Below the pieces are notes generated by a model. The model was not told the DNA's origin. It worked only from the letters and a program-made list of their open reading frames with translations, and searched no databases. A stretch of 64,000 nt of DNA from Pseudolysobacter antarcticus. GTDB taxonomy: Bacteria > Pseudomonadota > Gammaproteobacteria > Xanthomonadales > Rhodanobacteraceae. The translations under genes were made by a program, and so were the position numbers. Positions 54,895 to 64,000 of this stretch are shown piece by piece; the stretch's first letter is position 1, and each line of letters starts with the position of its first letter. The stretch covers positions 186,001 to 250,000 of the forward strand of contig NZ_CP035704.1 of NCBI RefSeq assembly GCF_004168365.1, read 5' to 3'.

Positions 54895-54986
54895 GTAAAC
54901 CAGAATCAGGCAATCGCTATTTCAGCGCATGTGTTGCGTCGCAGCACTGGTATGCAAGGGCATGCTTGGATAGAGTAGGGCCAAGC

Positions 54987-55799
54987 ATGAGCACGCCAGC
55001 CGAATCCTCGAAAACCCTGTCAGCGTCCGATCACGATCCGCAACGTTTTTGGCGTTACGCCGTGCGTCTGCCGATGCTTGTATTGCATGTGCTGATCGCG
55101 CCATTCGTCGCGTTGTTTTTCGTCAATGGCCTGACCACGCGCTGGCAGTTTCGCGGTCAATCGGTGGCGCAGGCGGTGACTGGCTGGTGGTCGCGGCGCC
55201 TGCTGCGCATCTTCGGTTTTCGCGTTCGTGTATTCGGCGCGCCGCTCGGTCTGCCGGTTTTGTTCGTCGCCAATCACACCTCGTGGCTGGATATCGAAGT
55301 CGTGCATACGCAGTTGCTCGCGAGTTTTATTGCCAAATCCGAAATCGCGAACTGGCCGCTGGTCGGCTGGTTGTCGAGCCGCGCCGGTACGATTTTTCAT
55401 CGCCGCGGCAGTACTCATTCGCTGAGTGAAGTGATCCAGGTCGCGGTCGAGCGCCTGCAGCAAGGTCGCTCGGTGGCGGTGTTTCCCGAAGGCGGCACCG
55501 GTTCGGCAGCACGCCTGCGTACATTTCACGCGCGGGTTTTCCAGATCGCGGTGGATGCCGGCGTGCCGGTGCAGCCGCTCGCCTTGCGCTACGGTAGCAA
55601 CGGCGAGTGGGATGCGAGCGTGCCGTTCTCCGAAGAGGAAAGTTTCCTCGCGAATTTTTTCCGCGTGCTCGGTGGCCCGGCGCGCGACGCCGAGCTACAT
55701 TTTCTCGTGCCGATCGATGATGCTTCGCAAGGTCGCCGCCATATGGCCGAGGCGGCGCGCGCGCAGATCCAGCAGGCGCTGGGTTATGTCGATGAGTGA
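54987..55799 (+). CDS. plsC: 1-acyl-sn-glycerol-3-phosphate acyltransferase family protein
   Basis: 270 residues from ATG 54987. One N-terminal membrane helix (LPMLVLHVLIAPFVALFFVNG). PlsC motifs: ANHTSWLDIEVV (His-x4-Asp), AGTIFHRRGS, VFPEGGTGSAARLRTFHARV and VPVQPLALRYG. It makes phosphatidate or a related lipid at the inner membrane. Whether it is the main PlsC or a side paralogue is unclear. The next hydrolase starts six bases after it. Confidence 0.92.
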   Translation: MSTPAESSKTLSASDHDPQRFWRYAVRLPMLVLHVLIAPFVALFFVNGLTTRWQFRGQSVAQAVTGWWSRRLLRIFGFRVRVFGAPLGLPVLFVANHTSWLDIEVVHTQLLASFIAKSEIANWPLVGWLSSRAGTIFHRRGSTHSLSEVIQVAVERLQQGRSVAVFPEGGTGSAARLRTFHARVFQIAVDAGVPVQPLALRYGSNGEWDASVPFSEEESFLANFFRVLGGPARDAELHFLVPIDDASQGRRHMAEAARAQIQQALGYVDE

Positions 55800-55805
55800 A
55801 CGCCG

Positions 55806-56816
55806 ATGAACCAGCCCGATCTGCAAATCGCCGCGGATTTTCGCCCGGCGCGGTTGTTGCGCAATGCACATCTGCAATCGCTATTAGCGTCGAGCGGCCT
55901 GCGCAGCTGGCTGTTCAAGCGCAAGCGCGCGGCGCTGCGGCGCGGCGTCACCGAACATATCCTGGATTGCGGCGATGGTGTGCGCCTGCAGGGTTTCCAC
56001 ACGCCGCAACAGGCGCGGCCGCAAGCCCGCGCGCTGGTGATCCTGCTGCACGGCTGGGAAGGCAGTTCCGATTCGACTTATCTGCTACACGCCGGTAGTC
56101 GCCTGCTGGACGAAGGCTACGACGTGTTTCGCCTGAATCTGCGCGATCACGGCGCCACGCATCATCTGAATGTCGGGCTGTTCCATTCGTGTCTGCTCGA
56201 TGAAGTGGTCGGCGCGTGCAAGGCCATCGTCCAACTTTTTCCGCACATGCCGCTCGCGATCGCGGGATTTTCGCTCGGTGGAAATTTCGCGTTGCGCGTG
56301 GCCCTGCGCGCACCTGCGGCCGGTGTCGAGTTGCGTCACGCGATTGGCGTGTGTCCGGTGATCAGTCCGCGCGCCGGGCTGGCCGCGATCTCCAACGCGC
56401 CGTTTTTCTACGAACAATATTTCATGCACAAGTGGCGGCGCTCACTGCTGCGCAAACAGGCATTGTTTCCGCAGCGCGAATTGTTCGCTGCCAGTGATCT
56501 GCGCGGCAATCTGCACGATCTCACGCGCAGCATGGTCGAGCGCCACACGGATTTTGGCACGCTGGAAAATTATCTCGACGGTTATGCCATTTCCGGCGAT
56601 CGCCTCGCCGCACTGAGCGTGCCGGCCTCGATCCTCACTTCGGCCGATGATCCAGTGATTCCGATCGCGGACTTTCGCGCGCTGCAATTGTCGCCTAGCA
56701 CCGAGCTGGATATCGCGCCACACGGCGGTCACTGCGGTTTCATCCAGGATTTCTCGCTGCGCAGCTACAGCGAGGATTACATCGTCAGTCGCCTTCAACG
56801 CACGTTCGGCGCCTGA
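55806..56816 (+). CDS. YheT-family alpha/beta hydrolase
   Basis: 336 residues. Motifs: LQGFHTPQQARPQARALVIL, LLHGWEGSSDSTYLL (oxyanion), AGFSLGGNFALRVAL (nucleophile Ser), TSADDPVIP (Asp) and APHGGHCGFI (His). The family (YheT/ABHD1-3) hydrolyses lipid-like esters. It directly follows the acyltransferase gene, suggesting a lipid-related function. Confidence 0.93.
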   Translation: MNQPDLQIAADFRPARLLRNAHLQSLLASSGLRSWLFKRKRAALRRGVTEHILDCGDGVRLQGFHTPQQARPQARALVILLHGWEGSSDSTYLLHAGSRLLDEGYDVFRLNLRDHGATHHLNVGLFHSCLLDEVVGACKAIVQLFPHMPLAIAGFSLGGNFALRVALRAPAAGVELRHAIGVCPVISPRAGLAAISNAPFFYEQYFMHKWRRSLLRKQALFPQRELFAASDLRGNLHDLTRSMVERHTDFGTLENYLDGYAISGDRLAALSVPASILTSADDPVIPIADFRALQLSPSTELDIAPHGGHCGFIQDFSLRSYSEDYIVSRLQRTFGA

Positions 56817-56948
56817 AACCTGCCGCGGCGCGCGCAAGGCGCGCCTTCGATTCGGGCCAGCACGCAATCTGCGGCATAATATGCGGCTACAGGCCGTATA
56901 CGCAGGCCTTCCATCAAACGCCGCTGGCGCTGACGAATCATCAAAATC

Positions 56949-59045
56949 ATGCTTGAAGAAATCCTGACTCTGCAACGCAACGGCCAGCTCGATCTGGCGG
57001 AACAACGTGGTCGCGAATTGCTCGCGACCGAACCCGACAATGCCGAGCTGATGCGCGTGCTCAGTGCGCTGACGTTTGCTCGCGGCGATCTCGATGCGGC
57101 GCTCGCGTTGGCCAGCGATGCCGTCGCGCACGATCCGGAAAATGCGTTGCATCATGCGCATCTCGGTGGTCTCGAGTTCAGCGCAAAACGTTTCGAGAAT
57201 GCCGAGAGGCATTTGCGCGAAGCGCTGCGACTCAGCCCAAATACCGGCAGTGCGTATCTGTTCCTCGGTCAGATTGCGCTTGAGCGTGGCGACAATGCGC
57301 AGGCGCGCGAGCATTTCAAATCCGCCGAGCGCGTGGATGCAGAAAATCCGCAAACCCTAGCGAGCCTCGGCAATCTCGCGCTTGAACGTGACGACTACGA
57401 ACTCGGTCTGCGCTATTACACCCGCGCGGCCGCCATCGCTCCGAACGAAGCCGCGATCCAGGCCGGGCTCGGTCGATCGTTCTATTTGAAAGGCATGTTC
57501 GCGTTCGCGATTCAGGCATTTGAAAATGCGTTGCGCCTGAAACCGGATCTGCACGCGGCACAACATTGGCTGGGCCAAGCGCATCTCAAGCAAGCGCAAC
57601 CTGCCGCCGCGGAATCGCACTTCAAAGCCTTGTTGTCGCAGCCGACATATCACGCCATGGCGTTGGTCGGGCTCGGCGATGTCGCGCGCGCCAGCAATCA
57701 GTTCGAACTCGCCGTGCAGCATTACCGCGCGGCATTGGCGCAGGATCCGCAACAGCCGCGCATCGCGATTGCGCTGGGATTGTGCCTGTTGCATCTCGGC
57801 CAGCCCGATGCGGCATTAAAAACCTACGAAGACTTGTTGACGTTGCAGCCGGATCAACACGATGTGCTTGCGGCGCGCGCCGAGTTGTACGGCATCCTCG
57901 GTCGCAATGCGCAGGCGCTGCAAGCGTGGCAGGATATTCTGCAGCAGCATCCCGACGATGCGATCGCGCTGGCGCGATTGCCGTTGTTGCTGGATCTGCA
58001 AAATCAGTTCGATGCGGCTGCGGTCATGGCCAAGCGCGCGCAGGCGAAAAATCCGGGTGATATCGATGCGCGTTTTGTGCTCGCGCGCGCCGCGCTGCGG
58101 GCATTGCAGCCGGATGCAGCGCTGCTGCAACTCGGCGGCATTGATGCGACACAATTGCCCGAAGGCGCGCAACTTCTGCTCGCGCGACATCGTGGTTTTG
58201 CCTTCGACCAGGCCGACCGTTTTGCCGAGGCGATCGCGGCATGGCTGACAGCGCAGCGTGGATTGGCGAGCAACGGCATCCCACGCATCGGCCCACTGGC
58301 GACGGATTTTCTGGCGCATCTGGCGAGCCTCGGCGGCGCCGAGCAAACTACGACGCAGGCGCCAGTGTTGTTGCTCGGTGCGCCGGGTTCCGGTGTGCAG
58401 GAAGTCGCGAACGTATTGATGGCTGAATTCGGCCGCGTGATTTTGCGCGATCGTTTCCAGCCCGGCGCGCGTGTCGACTTGTTCAGCGAAGGCGATTTTG
58501 CGCATTACGCCAGCCTCGATGATACGGACGCCGCGGCACTGTCGCGTCGTTATTTCGCGTTGCGCAATGCGCTGGATCTGCCAGAAGGCGAGATCATCGA
58601 CTGGATCCCGCGCTGGGACGCACATTTCCTGCTCGCGATCTCACGCGCGTTGCCGGGCACGCGCATCATCGTGGTCGAGCGTGATCCGCGCGCCACGCTG
58701 ATGAACTGGCTCGCTTGCGGATGGGCGGCAGGTTTTGCGCTGCCGGATATCGACGCGGCGGCGGATTGGCTGAACGTGGTGAACCAGCATTTTTCTGCCT
58801 GCGAAAATGCGCCAGGCGTGCAGGTATTGCGTATCGATGCCGACCGACTACAGCTCGAGCCGGCGGCCATCATTGCGCAAGTCGCAAGTTTCCTCGGCAG
58901 TCAAAAATTGCAGCAAAAAACATCGGCGAACGCGAGTAATCGTGACGAGCTGTTCAACGCCTTGCCGCCGCAACGCTGGCAGGCGTATGAAAAAACGCTG
59001 GCGGCGAGTTTTGCGCGTTTCGATGCCAAGCCCCAGTCCAATTAA
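56949..59045 (+). CDS. TPR protein with sulfotransferase-like domain
   Basis: 698 residues. About ten TPR units fill residues 1-400 (AELMRVLSALTFARGDLDAA, LASLGNLALERDDYELGLRYY, AELYGILGRNAQALQAWQ). The last 230 residues resemble a sulfotransferase: P-loop-like LLLGAPGSGVQEVANVL replaces the canonical 5'-PAPS loop, and IIVVERDPRATLMNWLA matches the 3'-phosphate-binding RDPR motif. The catalytic residues are hard to confirm, so the transferase activity is inferred. An AT-rich CATAAT string lies near 56877. It starts a likely three-gene unit with PEBP and TPR-hydroxylase. Confidence 0.9.
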   Translation: MLEEILTLQRNGQLDLAEQRGRELLATEPDNAELMRVLSALTFARGDLDAALALASDAVAHDPENALHHAHLGGLEFSAKRFENAERHLREALRLSPNTGSAYLFLGQIALERGDNAQAREHFKSAERVDAENPQTLASLGNLALERDDYELGLRYYTRAAAIAPNEAAIQAGLGRSFYLKGMFAFAIQAFENALRLKPDLHAAQHWLGQAHLKQAQPAAAESHFKALLSQPTYHAMALVGLGDVARASNQFELAVQHYRAALAQDPQQPRIAIALGLCLLHLGQPDAALKTYEDLLTLQPDQHDVLAARAELYGILGRNAQALQAWQDILQQHPDDAIALARLPLLLDLQNQFDAAAVMAKRAQAKNPGDIDARFVLARAALRALQPDAALLQLGGIDATQLPEGAQLLLARHRGFAFDQADRFAEAIAAWLTAQRGLASNGIPRIGPLATDFLAHLASLGGAEQTTTQAPVLLLGAPGSGVQEVANVLMAEFGRVILRDRFQPGARVDLFSEGDFAHYASLDDTDAAALSRRYFALRNALDLPEGEIIDWIPRWDAHFLLAISRALPGTRIIVVERDPRATLMNWLACGWAAGFALPDIDAAADWLNVVNQHFSACENAPGVQVLRIDADRLQLEPAAIIAQVASFLGSQKLQQKTSANASNRDELFNALPPQRWQAYEKTLAASFARFDAKPQSN

Positions 59046-59063
59046 TCAATCGCGGAGAACGGC

Positions 59064-59702
59064 ATGCAAATCAAGAGCGAAAGTTTTCAGGACGGCGCGC
59101 GCATTCCCGCCGAGTTCGCGTTTGGCAAACCCGGGCCGGATTCACCGTGCATATTTTCGACGAATCGCAATCCGCATCTGGCATGGAGCGATGCGCCAGC
59201 GGCAACGCGCTCGTTCGTATTGATGTGTATCGACAGCGATGTGCCGAGCAAACCCGACGACGTCAACCAGGCCGGACGCACGGTGCCGGCGAGTTTGCCG
59301 CGTGCGGAATTTGTGCATTGGCTGATGCTGGATATTTCGCCGGAAGTGCGTGAGCTTGGCGCCGGCAGTTGCGCCGAAGGCGTGATTCCGCGCGGCCAGC
59401 GCGAGCCGTTTGGCCCGGAAGATAGTGTGCAAGGCCTGAACGATTTCACCGGCTGGTTTGCGGGCGATGCGGACATGGCGGGCGATTATTTCGGTTACGA
59501 CGGGCCATGTCCGCCGTGGAACGACGAGCTCATGCATCATTATCATTTCCAAGTGTTTGCGCTCGATGTGGCAACGCTTGGCCTCAGCGGTCGCTTCACG
59601 CTAGCCGATGTGCGCAACGCAATGCAGGGCCACGTGTTGGCGGAAGCCGGCCTGACCGGGCTGTACACGTTGTATCCGCCGCTGCTGAATTCCGCAGATT
59701 GA
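59064..59702 (+). CDS. YbhB/YbcL-family PEBP-like protein
   Basis: 212 residues. The phosphatidylethanolamine-binding-protein fold is recognised from HLAWSDAPAATRSFVLMCID, the conserved D-P-like substitute SDVPSKPD, EFVHWLMLDISP, FGYDGPCPPWNDELMHHYHF and the C-terminal LAEAGLTGLYTLY. No signal peptide. Binding ligand unknown; homologues are said to affect lipid or kinase signalling. It lies 18 bases after the sulfotransferase gene. Confidence 0.95.
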   Translation: MQIKSESFQDGARIPAEFAFGKPGPDSPCIFSTNRNPHLAWSDAPAATRSFVLMCIDSDVPSKPDDVNQAGRTVPASLPRAEFVHWLMLDISPEVRELGAGSCAEGVIPRGQREPFGPEDSVQGLNDFTGWFAGDADMAGDYFGYDGPCPPWNDELMHHYHFQVFALDVATLGLSGRFTLADVRNAMQGHVLAEAGLTGLYTLYPPLLNSAD

Positions 59703-59709
59703 GAGCGCA

Positions 59710-61026
59710 ATGAATTCTGCAGCCAGCGGTGATATCGGCGCGCTACTCGAACACGCGCGGCAACTCGCGCAACAAGGGCAGGGTGATCAGGCTGAACAAA
59801 TCTGCGCGCAGATTCTGCAGACGCAGCCGAGTCAGGTCGAGGCGTTGAATTTCATCGCCATGCGCGCGTTGGGACGCGGTCAATTTGCACAAGCGACGAA
59901 CATGTTGCAGCTAGCGGATCTTGCGCAACCGAATGCGCAGGCAACGCTGAAAAATCTCGCTGTCGTACATGCAGCAGCGGGTGATCGCGAGGCTGCCGAA
60001 AAAACTCTGCAGCAGGCGATCGAAGCTGCGCCCGAACACTACGATCTGCAACTGCATCTGGGCGGTTTGCAGGAACAGCGCGGCGATGGACGCGCGGCCT
60101 TGCGCACCTACTTGCGTGCCATCACTGCGGCGCAAAATCAGGGCTATTGGCTCAGTGCAGCGTCGACGCCGCCAGCCTTGCATGCAGCGGTAACACACGC
60201 GATGGATTTTGTGCATCGCGGTCGCCAGCAAATTTTATCGGCGGTGCTGCAACCGTTGCGCGCGCAGCACGGCGCCGCGGCGATGCTGCGTATCGAACGC
60301 TGTCTGGCGATGTATCTGGGCGATGTGCCGAGCACGATTGCCGATGCGTATCAGAAGCCGAAATTTCTGTATTTCCCCGATCTGCCGACGCGCGCGTATT
60401 TCGCCAGTGATCTTTTCCCGTGGCAAGTCGAGCTCGAAAAACATACCGATATAATTCGCGCAGAAATGCAGGCCTTGCTGACCGAGCCGGACGCACTGGA
60501 ACCGTTTCTCGGGGTGCCGACACCAGCCGAGGGCGATCAATATCTGCGCGGTGGTAGCCAAGGCGCGCCAGCGTGGGACGCATTTTTCTTTTATCGTCAC
60601 GGCGAGCGCCAGGATGCGAACTGCGCGCGTTGTCCGCAGACCGCGGCGATCATTGATGCGTTGCCGATCGTGCGCATTCGTGAGCACGCACCGGAGATCT
60701 GTTTTTCGGTGCTCACGCCCGGCACCCATATCCTGCCGCATCACGGCGTCACCAACACACGCCTGGTCACGCATCTGCCGTTGATCGTGCCCGAGGATTG
60801 CGCGATCCGTGTGGGTGGCGAGGAACATTCGTGGCAGGAAGGTCGCTGTGTCACGTTCGACGACACCTTCGAACACGAGGCGTGGAATCGCAGTCAGAGC
60901 ACGCGCGTCGTGTTGATTCTGGATAGCTGGAATCCGTATCTGACGGAAGTCGAACGTATCGCGGTCACCGATCTGGTTGGTGCGATCGGTGATTTCAATC
61001 GCGAGTTTTCGTTGCGCGGCGGTTGA
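59710..61026 (+). CDS. TPR protein with aspartyl/asparaginyl beta-hydroxylase domain
   Basis: 438 residues. TPRs occupy 1-135 (LAQQGQGDQAEQICAQILQTQ, AAGDREAAEKTLQQAIEAAP). The 2-oxoglutarate/iron domain from about 230 has HHGVTNTRLVTHLPLIVP, VGGEEHSWQEGRCVTFDDTF and DDTFEHEAWNRS, with the two metal His and the Arg for 2-oxoglutarate visible. It hydroxylates Asp or Asn residues in proteins or a small-molecule side chain. Next to the TPR-sulfotransferase and PEBP genes, it may belong to one modification pathway; this is inference. Confidence 0.94.
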   Translation: MNSAASGDIGALLEHARQLAQQGQGDQAEQICAQILQTQPSQVEALNFIAMRALGRGQFAQATNMLQLADLAQPNAQATLKNLAVVHAAAGDREAAEKTLQQAIEAAPEHYDLQLHLGGLQEQRGDGRAALRTYLRAITAAQNQGYWLSAASTPPALHAAVTHAMDFVHRGRQQILSAVLQPLRAQHGAAAMLRIERCLAMYLGDVPSTIADAYQKPKFLYFPDLPTRAYFASDLFPWQVELEKHTDIIRAEMQALLTEPDALEPFLGVPTPAEGDQYLRGGSQGAPAWDAFFFYRHGERQDANCARCPQTAAIIDALPIVRIREHAPEICFSVLTPGTHILPHHGVTNTRLVTHLPLIVPEDCAIRVGGEEHSWQEGRCVTFDDTFEHEAWNRSQSTRVVLILDSWNPYLTEVERIAVTDLVGAIGDFNREFSLRGG

Positions 61027-61044
61027 ACGAATACGGCGTCGTTA

Positions 61045-61845
61045 TCAGGCGACGCCGGTCGCCAACGCAATAAGCAAAACCGCGCCAAGCACGATGCGAT
61101 AGATCGCAAACGCCGTGAAACGATGGCTGCGGATGTAACCGAGCAGCCACTTTACCGCGATGAACGCAGTGATCGTCGACACCACAAACGCGATACCGAC
61201 GCTGCTCCAGTTTTCACTCGCCAGCGCGCCGGCCTTGTAGCATTTCAACAGCTCGTAGGCGCTGGCGGCGTACATCGTCGGAATGCCGACCAGAAACGCA
61301 AATTCCGTTGCCGCGGCGCGATTGCTGGTGCCCGCCAGCATGGCGACGAAAATCGTCGCGGCCGAGCGCGACGTGCCCGGAAATATGCCCGCGACGATCT
61401 GCGCGAGGCCGACCAGAATCGCCACGCGCCAAGTAATTGTCTGACGATCCGGCTGATCCGCCGCGAGCCGCTCGGCGATCAGCATCCACACGCCGCCGAT
61501 CAATAACGCCCACGCCACCGGCGCCAGCGCTTCGGGCAATTTGAACTTGAGCACACTGACGACGATGAAGCCGAGTGCCGAGGTAATCAGGAAGGCGACG
61601 AACAGCTTCAGCAGGTAATCGCGCTGCGCCGGTTCGCGCCAGCCGGTCAGCAACTGCCAGATACGCGGCCAGTAAATCGCTGTGACGGCGAGGATCGCGC
61701 CGGCCTGAATCACGACGTTGAACAGTTCGGAACGTGGCGCCAGCCAGTGTTCCGCAATCAGCAAGTGCCCGGTGCTGGAAATCGGCAGAAATTCGGTGAT
61801 GCCTTCGATCACGCCGAGCAGGATATCGGTCAAAAAAGTATTCAC
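61045..61845 (-). CDS. uppP: Undecaprenyl-diphosphatase
   Basis: 266 residues, about eight membrane helices. Diagnostic motifs: GVIEGITEFLPISSTGHLLI (Glu-rich) and GIFPGTSRSAATIFVAMLAG. It dephosphorylates undecaprenyl pyrophosphate on the outer face, recycling the lipid carrier for peptidoglycan and O-antigen and giving bacitracin resistance. It is convergent with the TPR-hydroxylase gene (18 bases between stops). Confidence 0.97.
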   Translation of the reverse strand: MNTFLTDILLGVIEGITEFLPISSTGHLLIAEHWLAPRSELFNVVIQAGAILAVTAIYWPRIWQLLTGWREPAQRDYLLKLFVAFLITSALGFIVVSVLKFKLPEALAPVAWALLIGGVWMLIAERLAADQPDRQTITWRVAILVGLAQIVAGIFPGTSRSAATIFVAMLAGTSNRAAATEFAFLVGIPTMYAASAYELLKCYKAGALASENWSSVGIAFVVSTITAFIAVKWLLGYIRSHRFTAFAIYRIVLGAVLLIALATGVA

Positions 61846-62007
61846 GGGCGTTGGCTCTCGATGGATGGAAGGCGCGGCGCAGTTCAGCGACGGTGTAGTT
61901 CGAGTCGCGCGCCGAAAGCAGTTGCGTATGGTAGCGGGATGATCGGCTGAGGCGTAGCTGTCACGAATGCGATGGCACGACGAAAGCGCATATCACACAC
62001 GGTCTGC

Positions 62008-62022
62008 GCACGGTTTTGGTGC
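62008..62022 (+). promoter_or_regulatory. NtrC-like binding site upstream of glnA
   Basis: GCAC-GGTTTT-GGTGC matches the enteric NtrC operator GCAC-N6-GGTGC. It lies about 110 bases upstream of the sigma-54 -24 element. A TGCACCA half-site follows at 62039-62045. Confidence 0.75.
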
Positions 62023-62127
62023 GGCGCAGCACTTGATCTGCACCATCTAGGAGCAGAAAGGCGCTGCCAACCCGGTCCGCGTGAATAACTTCTCGGCAAG
62101 CCATTGTTTTTAATTCGAAAATATAAC

Positions 62128-62143
62128 TGGCATGGCGGTTGCT
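62128..62143 (+). promoter_or_regulatory. Sigma-54 promoter of glnA
   Basis: TGGCATGGCGGTTGCT fits the consensus TGGCAYR-N4-TTGCW exactly. The -12 GC lies about 50 bases upstream of the glnA ATG, with an A/T-rich leader. Confidence 0.9.
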
Positions 62144-62189
62144 ATAACGAAGTTCAACCTTTCTATTTACTTACTCAGGAGCCCCTTTT

Positions 62190-63599
62190 ATGTCCGCCGC
62201 AAATGTCCAGAAGCTGATCCAGGAACACGACGTGGAGTTCGTCGATCTGCGTTTTGCCGATATGCTCGGCAAGCAGCACCACGTGACGTTTCCGGCCCAC
62301 GCCGCGGACGACGCGCTGTTCGAAGAAGGCAAGATGTTCGACGGCTCCTCGATTGCTGGCTGGAAAGGCATCAACGAATCGGACATGGTGCTGATGCCCG
62401 ATCCCGACAGCGCCGTGCTCGACCCGTTCAGCGAAGCGCCAACCTTGATCCTGAATTGCGACGTGCTCGAACCCAGCACCATGCAAGCGTATTCGCGCTG
62501 CCCGCGTTCCATCGGCCGCCGTGCTGAGGCCTTCATCAAAGCCTCGGGTGTGGCCGACATTGGCCACTTCGGCCCCGAACCCGAATTCTTCATCTTCGAC
62601 AACGTGCGCTGGCGCAACGAAATGTCCGGTGCGTCGTTCGAGATCGAATCCGAAGAAGCCGCCTGGAGCAGCAACAAGGAATTCGAAGGCGGCAACTCCG
62701 GCCACCGTCCGGGCGTGAAGGGCGGTTATTTTCCGGTATCGCCGGTCGATTCGCTCGGCGACATGCGCGGCGAAATGTGCAAACTGCTCGAAGCCATGGG
62801 CCAGGTCGTCGAAGTACATCATCACGAAGTCGCCACCGCCGGCCAGTGCGAAATCGGCACACGCTTCAACACGCTCGTGAAGAAAGGCGACGAACTGCTC
62901 GCGCTCAAATACGTCGTGCAGAACGTCGCGCATCGCAACGGCAAAACCGCCACCTTCATGCCCAAGCCGATCGTCGGCGACAACGGCTCCGGCATGCACG
63001 TGCATCAGTCCCTGACTAAAGGCGGCACCAACCTGTTCGCTGGCGATCTGTACGGCGGCCTGAGCCAGACCGCGCTGTATTACATCGGCGGCATCTTCAA
63101 GCACGCCCGTGCGATCAATGCCTTCAGCAACTCCGGCACCAACAGCTACAAGCGTCTCGTGCCCGGTTACGAAGCGCCGGTGATGCTCGCCTACTCGGCC
63201 CGCAACCGCTCGGCCAGCTGCCGCATTCCGTTCGTGCACAGCCCGAAAGCGCGGCGCATCGAAGTGCGTTTCCCCGATCCGATCAACACCGGCTATCTCA
63301 CCTTCTCGGCGTTGCTGATGGCCGGGCTGGACGGCATCCTCAACAAGATCGATCCGGGTGCACCGATGGACAAGGATCTGTACGACTTGCCGCCGGAAGA
63401 AGAGAAGGGCATTCCGACCGTATGCCACAGTCTGGATCAGGCACTCGAAGCATTGAACAAGGATCGCGCGTTCCTGACCGCGGGCGGCGTGTTCTCGGAC
63501 GACTTCATCGATGCCTACATCGAGTTGAAGATGCAGGAAGTGACGCGCTTCCGTGCGGCCACGCATCCGATCGAATACCAGATGTATTACTCGATCTAA
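62190..63599 (+). CDS. glnA: Glutamine synthetase, type I
   Basis: 469 residues, the standard GSI-beta length. Motifs: [63 protein letters not shown], and the adenylylation loop [10 protein letters not shown] with the target Tyr. It condenses ammonium with glutamate at the cost of ATP. Control at two levels is visible: a sigma-54/NtrC promoter upstream and a GlnE-modifiable Tyr. The start codon follows CAGGAGCCCC. Confidence 0.99.
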   Translation: MSAANVQKLIQEHDVEFVDLRFADMLGKQHHVTFPAHAADDALFEEGKMFDGSSIAGWKGINESDMVLMPDPDSAVLDPFSEAPTLILNCDVLEPSTMQAYSRCPRSIGRRAEAFIKASGVADIGHFGPEPEFFIFDNVRWRNEMSGASFEIESEEAAWSSNKEFEGGNSGHRPGVKGGYFPVSPVDSLGDMRGEMCKLLEAMGQVVEVHHHEVATAGQCEIGTRFNTLVKKGDELLALKYVVQNVAHRNGKTATFMPKPIVGDNGSGMHVHQSLTKGGTNLFAGDLYGGLSQTALYYIGGIFKHARAINAFSNSGTNSYKRLVPGYEAPVMLAYSARNRSASCRIPFVHSPKARRIEVRFPDPINTGYLTFSALLMAGLDGILNKIDPGAPMDKDLYDLPPEEEKGIPTVCHSLDQALEALNKDRAFLTAGGVFSDDFIDAYIELKMQEVTRFRAATHPIEYQMYYSI

Positions 63600-63832
63600 A
63601 ACAAATTCAGGCGGTTCCGGCGTTGCGGGGGTGCGGCGCCGGAACGTCCGAATCAACAGATAAGGAGAAAGGAGCGAAACACGACGCACAGACGTCGTTT
63701 GCTGGGGAGGGATAGGAGCTGGACTTGGGATTACCGCACGACGCGATTGTGTCGTGCGCAGGCAGGCGTGCAACACGGCGCGTCTGCATGAATACCCACC
63801 GTGCCCTTAACCCGCAAAAAAAGGAATGAGCC

Positions 63833-64000
63833 ATGAAGCGCACTGCGTTTGCTGTTGCAATTTCGATCGCACTATTGAGCGTCGCTCGCACGGCGTTCGC
63901 GGAGGACGCAGTACCCGCCGCACCAGCGAATCCGTGGGTCGGATCGCTGACCGTGGCTAGTGATTATATTTTTCGTGGCTTGACCCAGACCAATGAAAAA
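63833..64000 (+). CDS. TorF-type putative porin, cut at the window end
   Basis: 56 codons from ATG 63833 behind AAGGAATGAG. The signal peptide AVAISIALLSVARTAFA is followed by NPWVGSLTVASDYIFRGLTQ, the characteristic start of the TorF/Gcw_chp porin family. In related genomes this gene lies between glnA and the PII/ammonium-transporter genes and rises under nitrogen limitation, so glnK and amtB are likely to follow. It lies 233 bases after glnA. Confidence 0.88.
   Translation, partial: MKRTAFAVAISIALLSVARTAFAEDAVPAAPANPWVGSLTVASDYIFRGLTQTNEK

Noticed and set aside
62175-63776. 533-codon minus-strand ORF opposite glnA
   Set aside because: Shadow of glutamine synthetase.

Overview
The window is high-GC DNA with dense coding and Shine-Dalgarno starts. 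Its gene set (619-residue RpoD, gpsA-secB pair, hemD-hemX-hemY, glnA next to a TorF-type porin) points to a gammaproteobacterium of the Xanthomonadales/Lysobacterales, perhaps near Rhodanobacteraceae. That placement comes from gene content and is not proven.

Layout. 1-4.3 kb: two large exported proteins on the minus strand, with a frameshifted ORF remnant between them. 4.3-6.5 kb: a lower-GC island next to a CAU-anticodon tRNA. It holds a RibD/DHFR-like gene and a macrodomain gene, each ending at an attC-like site, so it looks like integron cassettes without an integrase. 6.6-16.2 kb: housekeeping genes (rpoD, dtd, LpxL-type acyltransferase, trmL, gpsA, secB, rhodanese) mixed with small exported proteins. 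16.5-20.8 kb: a porin-cytochrome operon (decaheme DmsE/MtrA-type cytochrome, MtrB/PioB-type barrel, diheme cytochrome c) suited to moving electrons across the outer membrane. 20.9-26.2 kb: a membrane-anchored FMN glutamate-synthase-like protein, a large monoheme exported protein, and ubiA with a long basic N-terminal extension.

26.2-39.3 kb is an accessory block of very large repetitive secreted proteins: one Kelch-type protein with a frameshift in a G5 tract, then three tandem paralogues of 14 delta-60-type repeats each, with copied upstream DNA that includes a 23-bp palindrome. 39.4-43.9 kb: a Spy/CpxP-like periplasmic protein, an OmpR/EnvZ-type two-component system, and a WYL regulator divergent from a LysE exporter. 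44-47.7 kb: another secreted protein, a PIG-V-like mannosyltransferase in AT-richer DNA, a Sel1-like protein and a lipoprotein. 47.7-61.8 kb: haem synthesis (hemDXY), thioesterases, a ferredoxin-type reductase, srkA, plsC, a YheT hydrolase, TPR-sulfotransferase, PEBP, TPR-hydroxylase and uppP. 61.9-64 kb: glnA behind a clear sigma-54 promoter with NtrC-like sites, then the start of a TorF-type porin.

The most interesting signal is a short C-terminal motif, roughly [I/L]-F-x-[N/D]-G-F-[E/D/G], that ends seven otherwise unrelated exported proteins in this window (Kelch, delta-60, beta-helix, Ig-like and cytochrome-type). It looks like a shared sorting or secretion tag. It lacks the hydrophobic helix and basic tail of PEP-CTERM-type signals.
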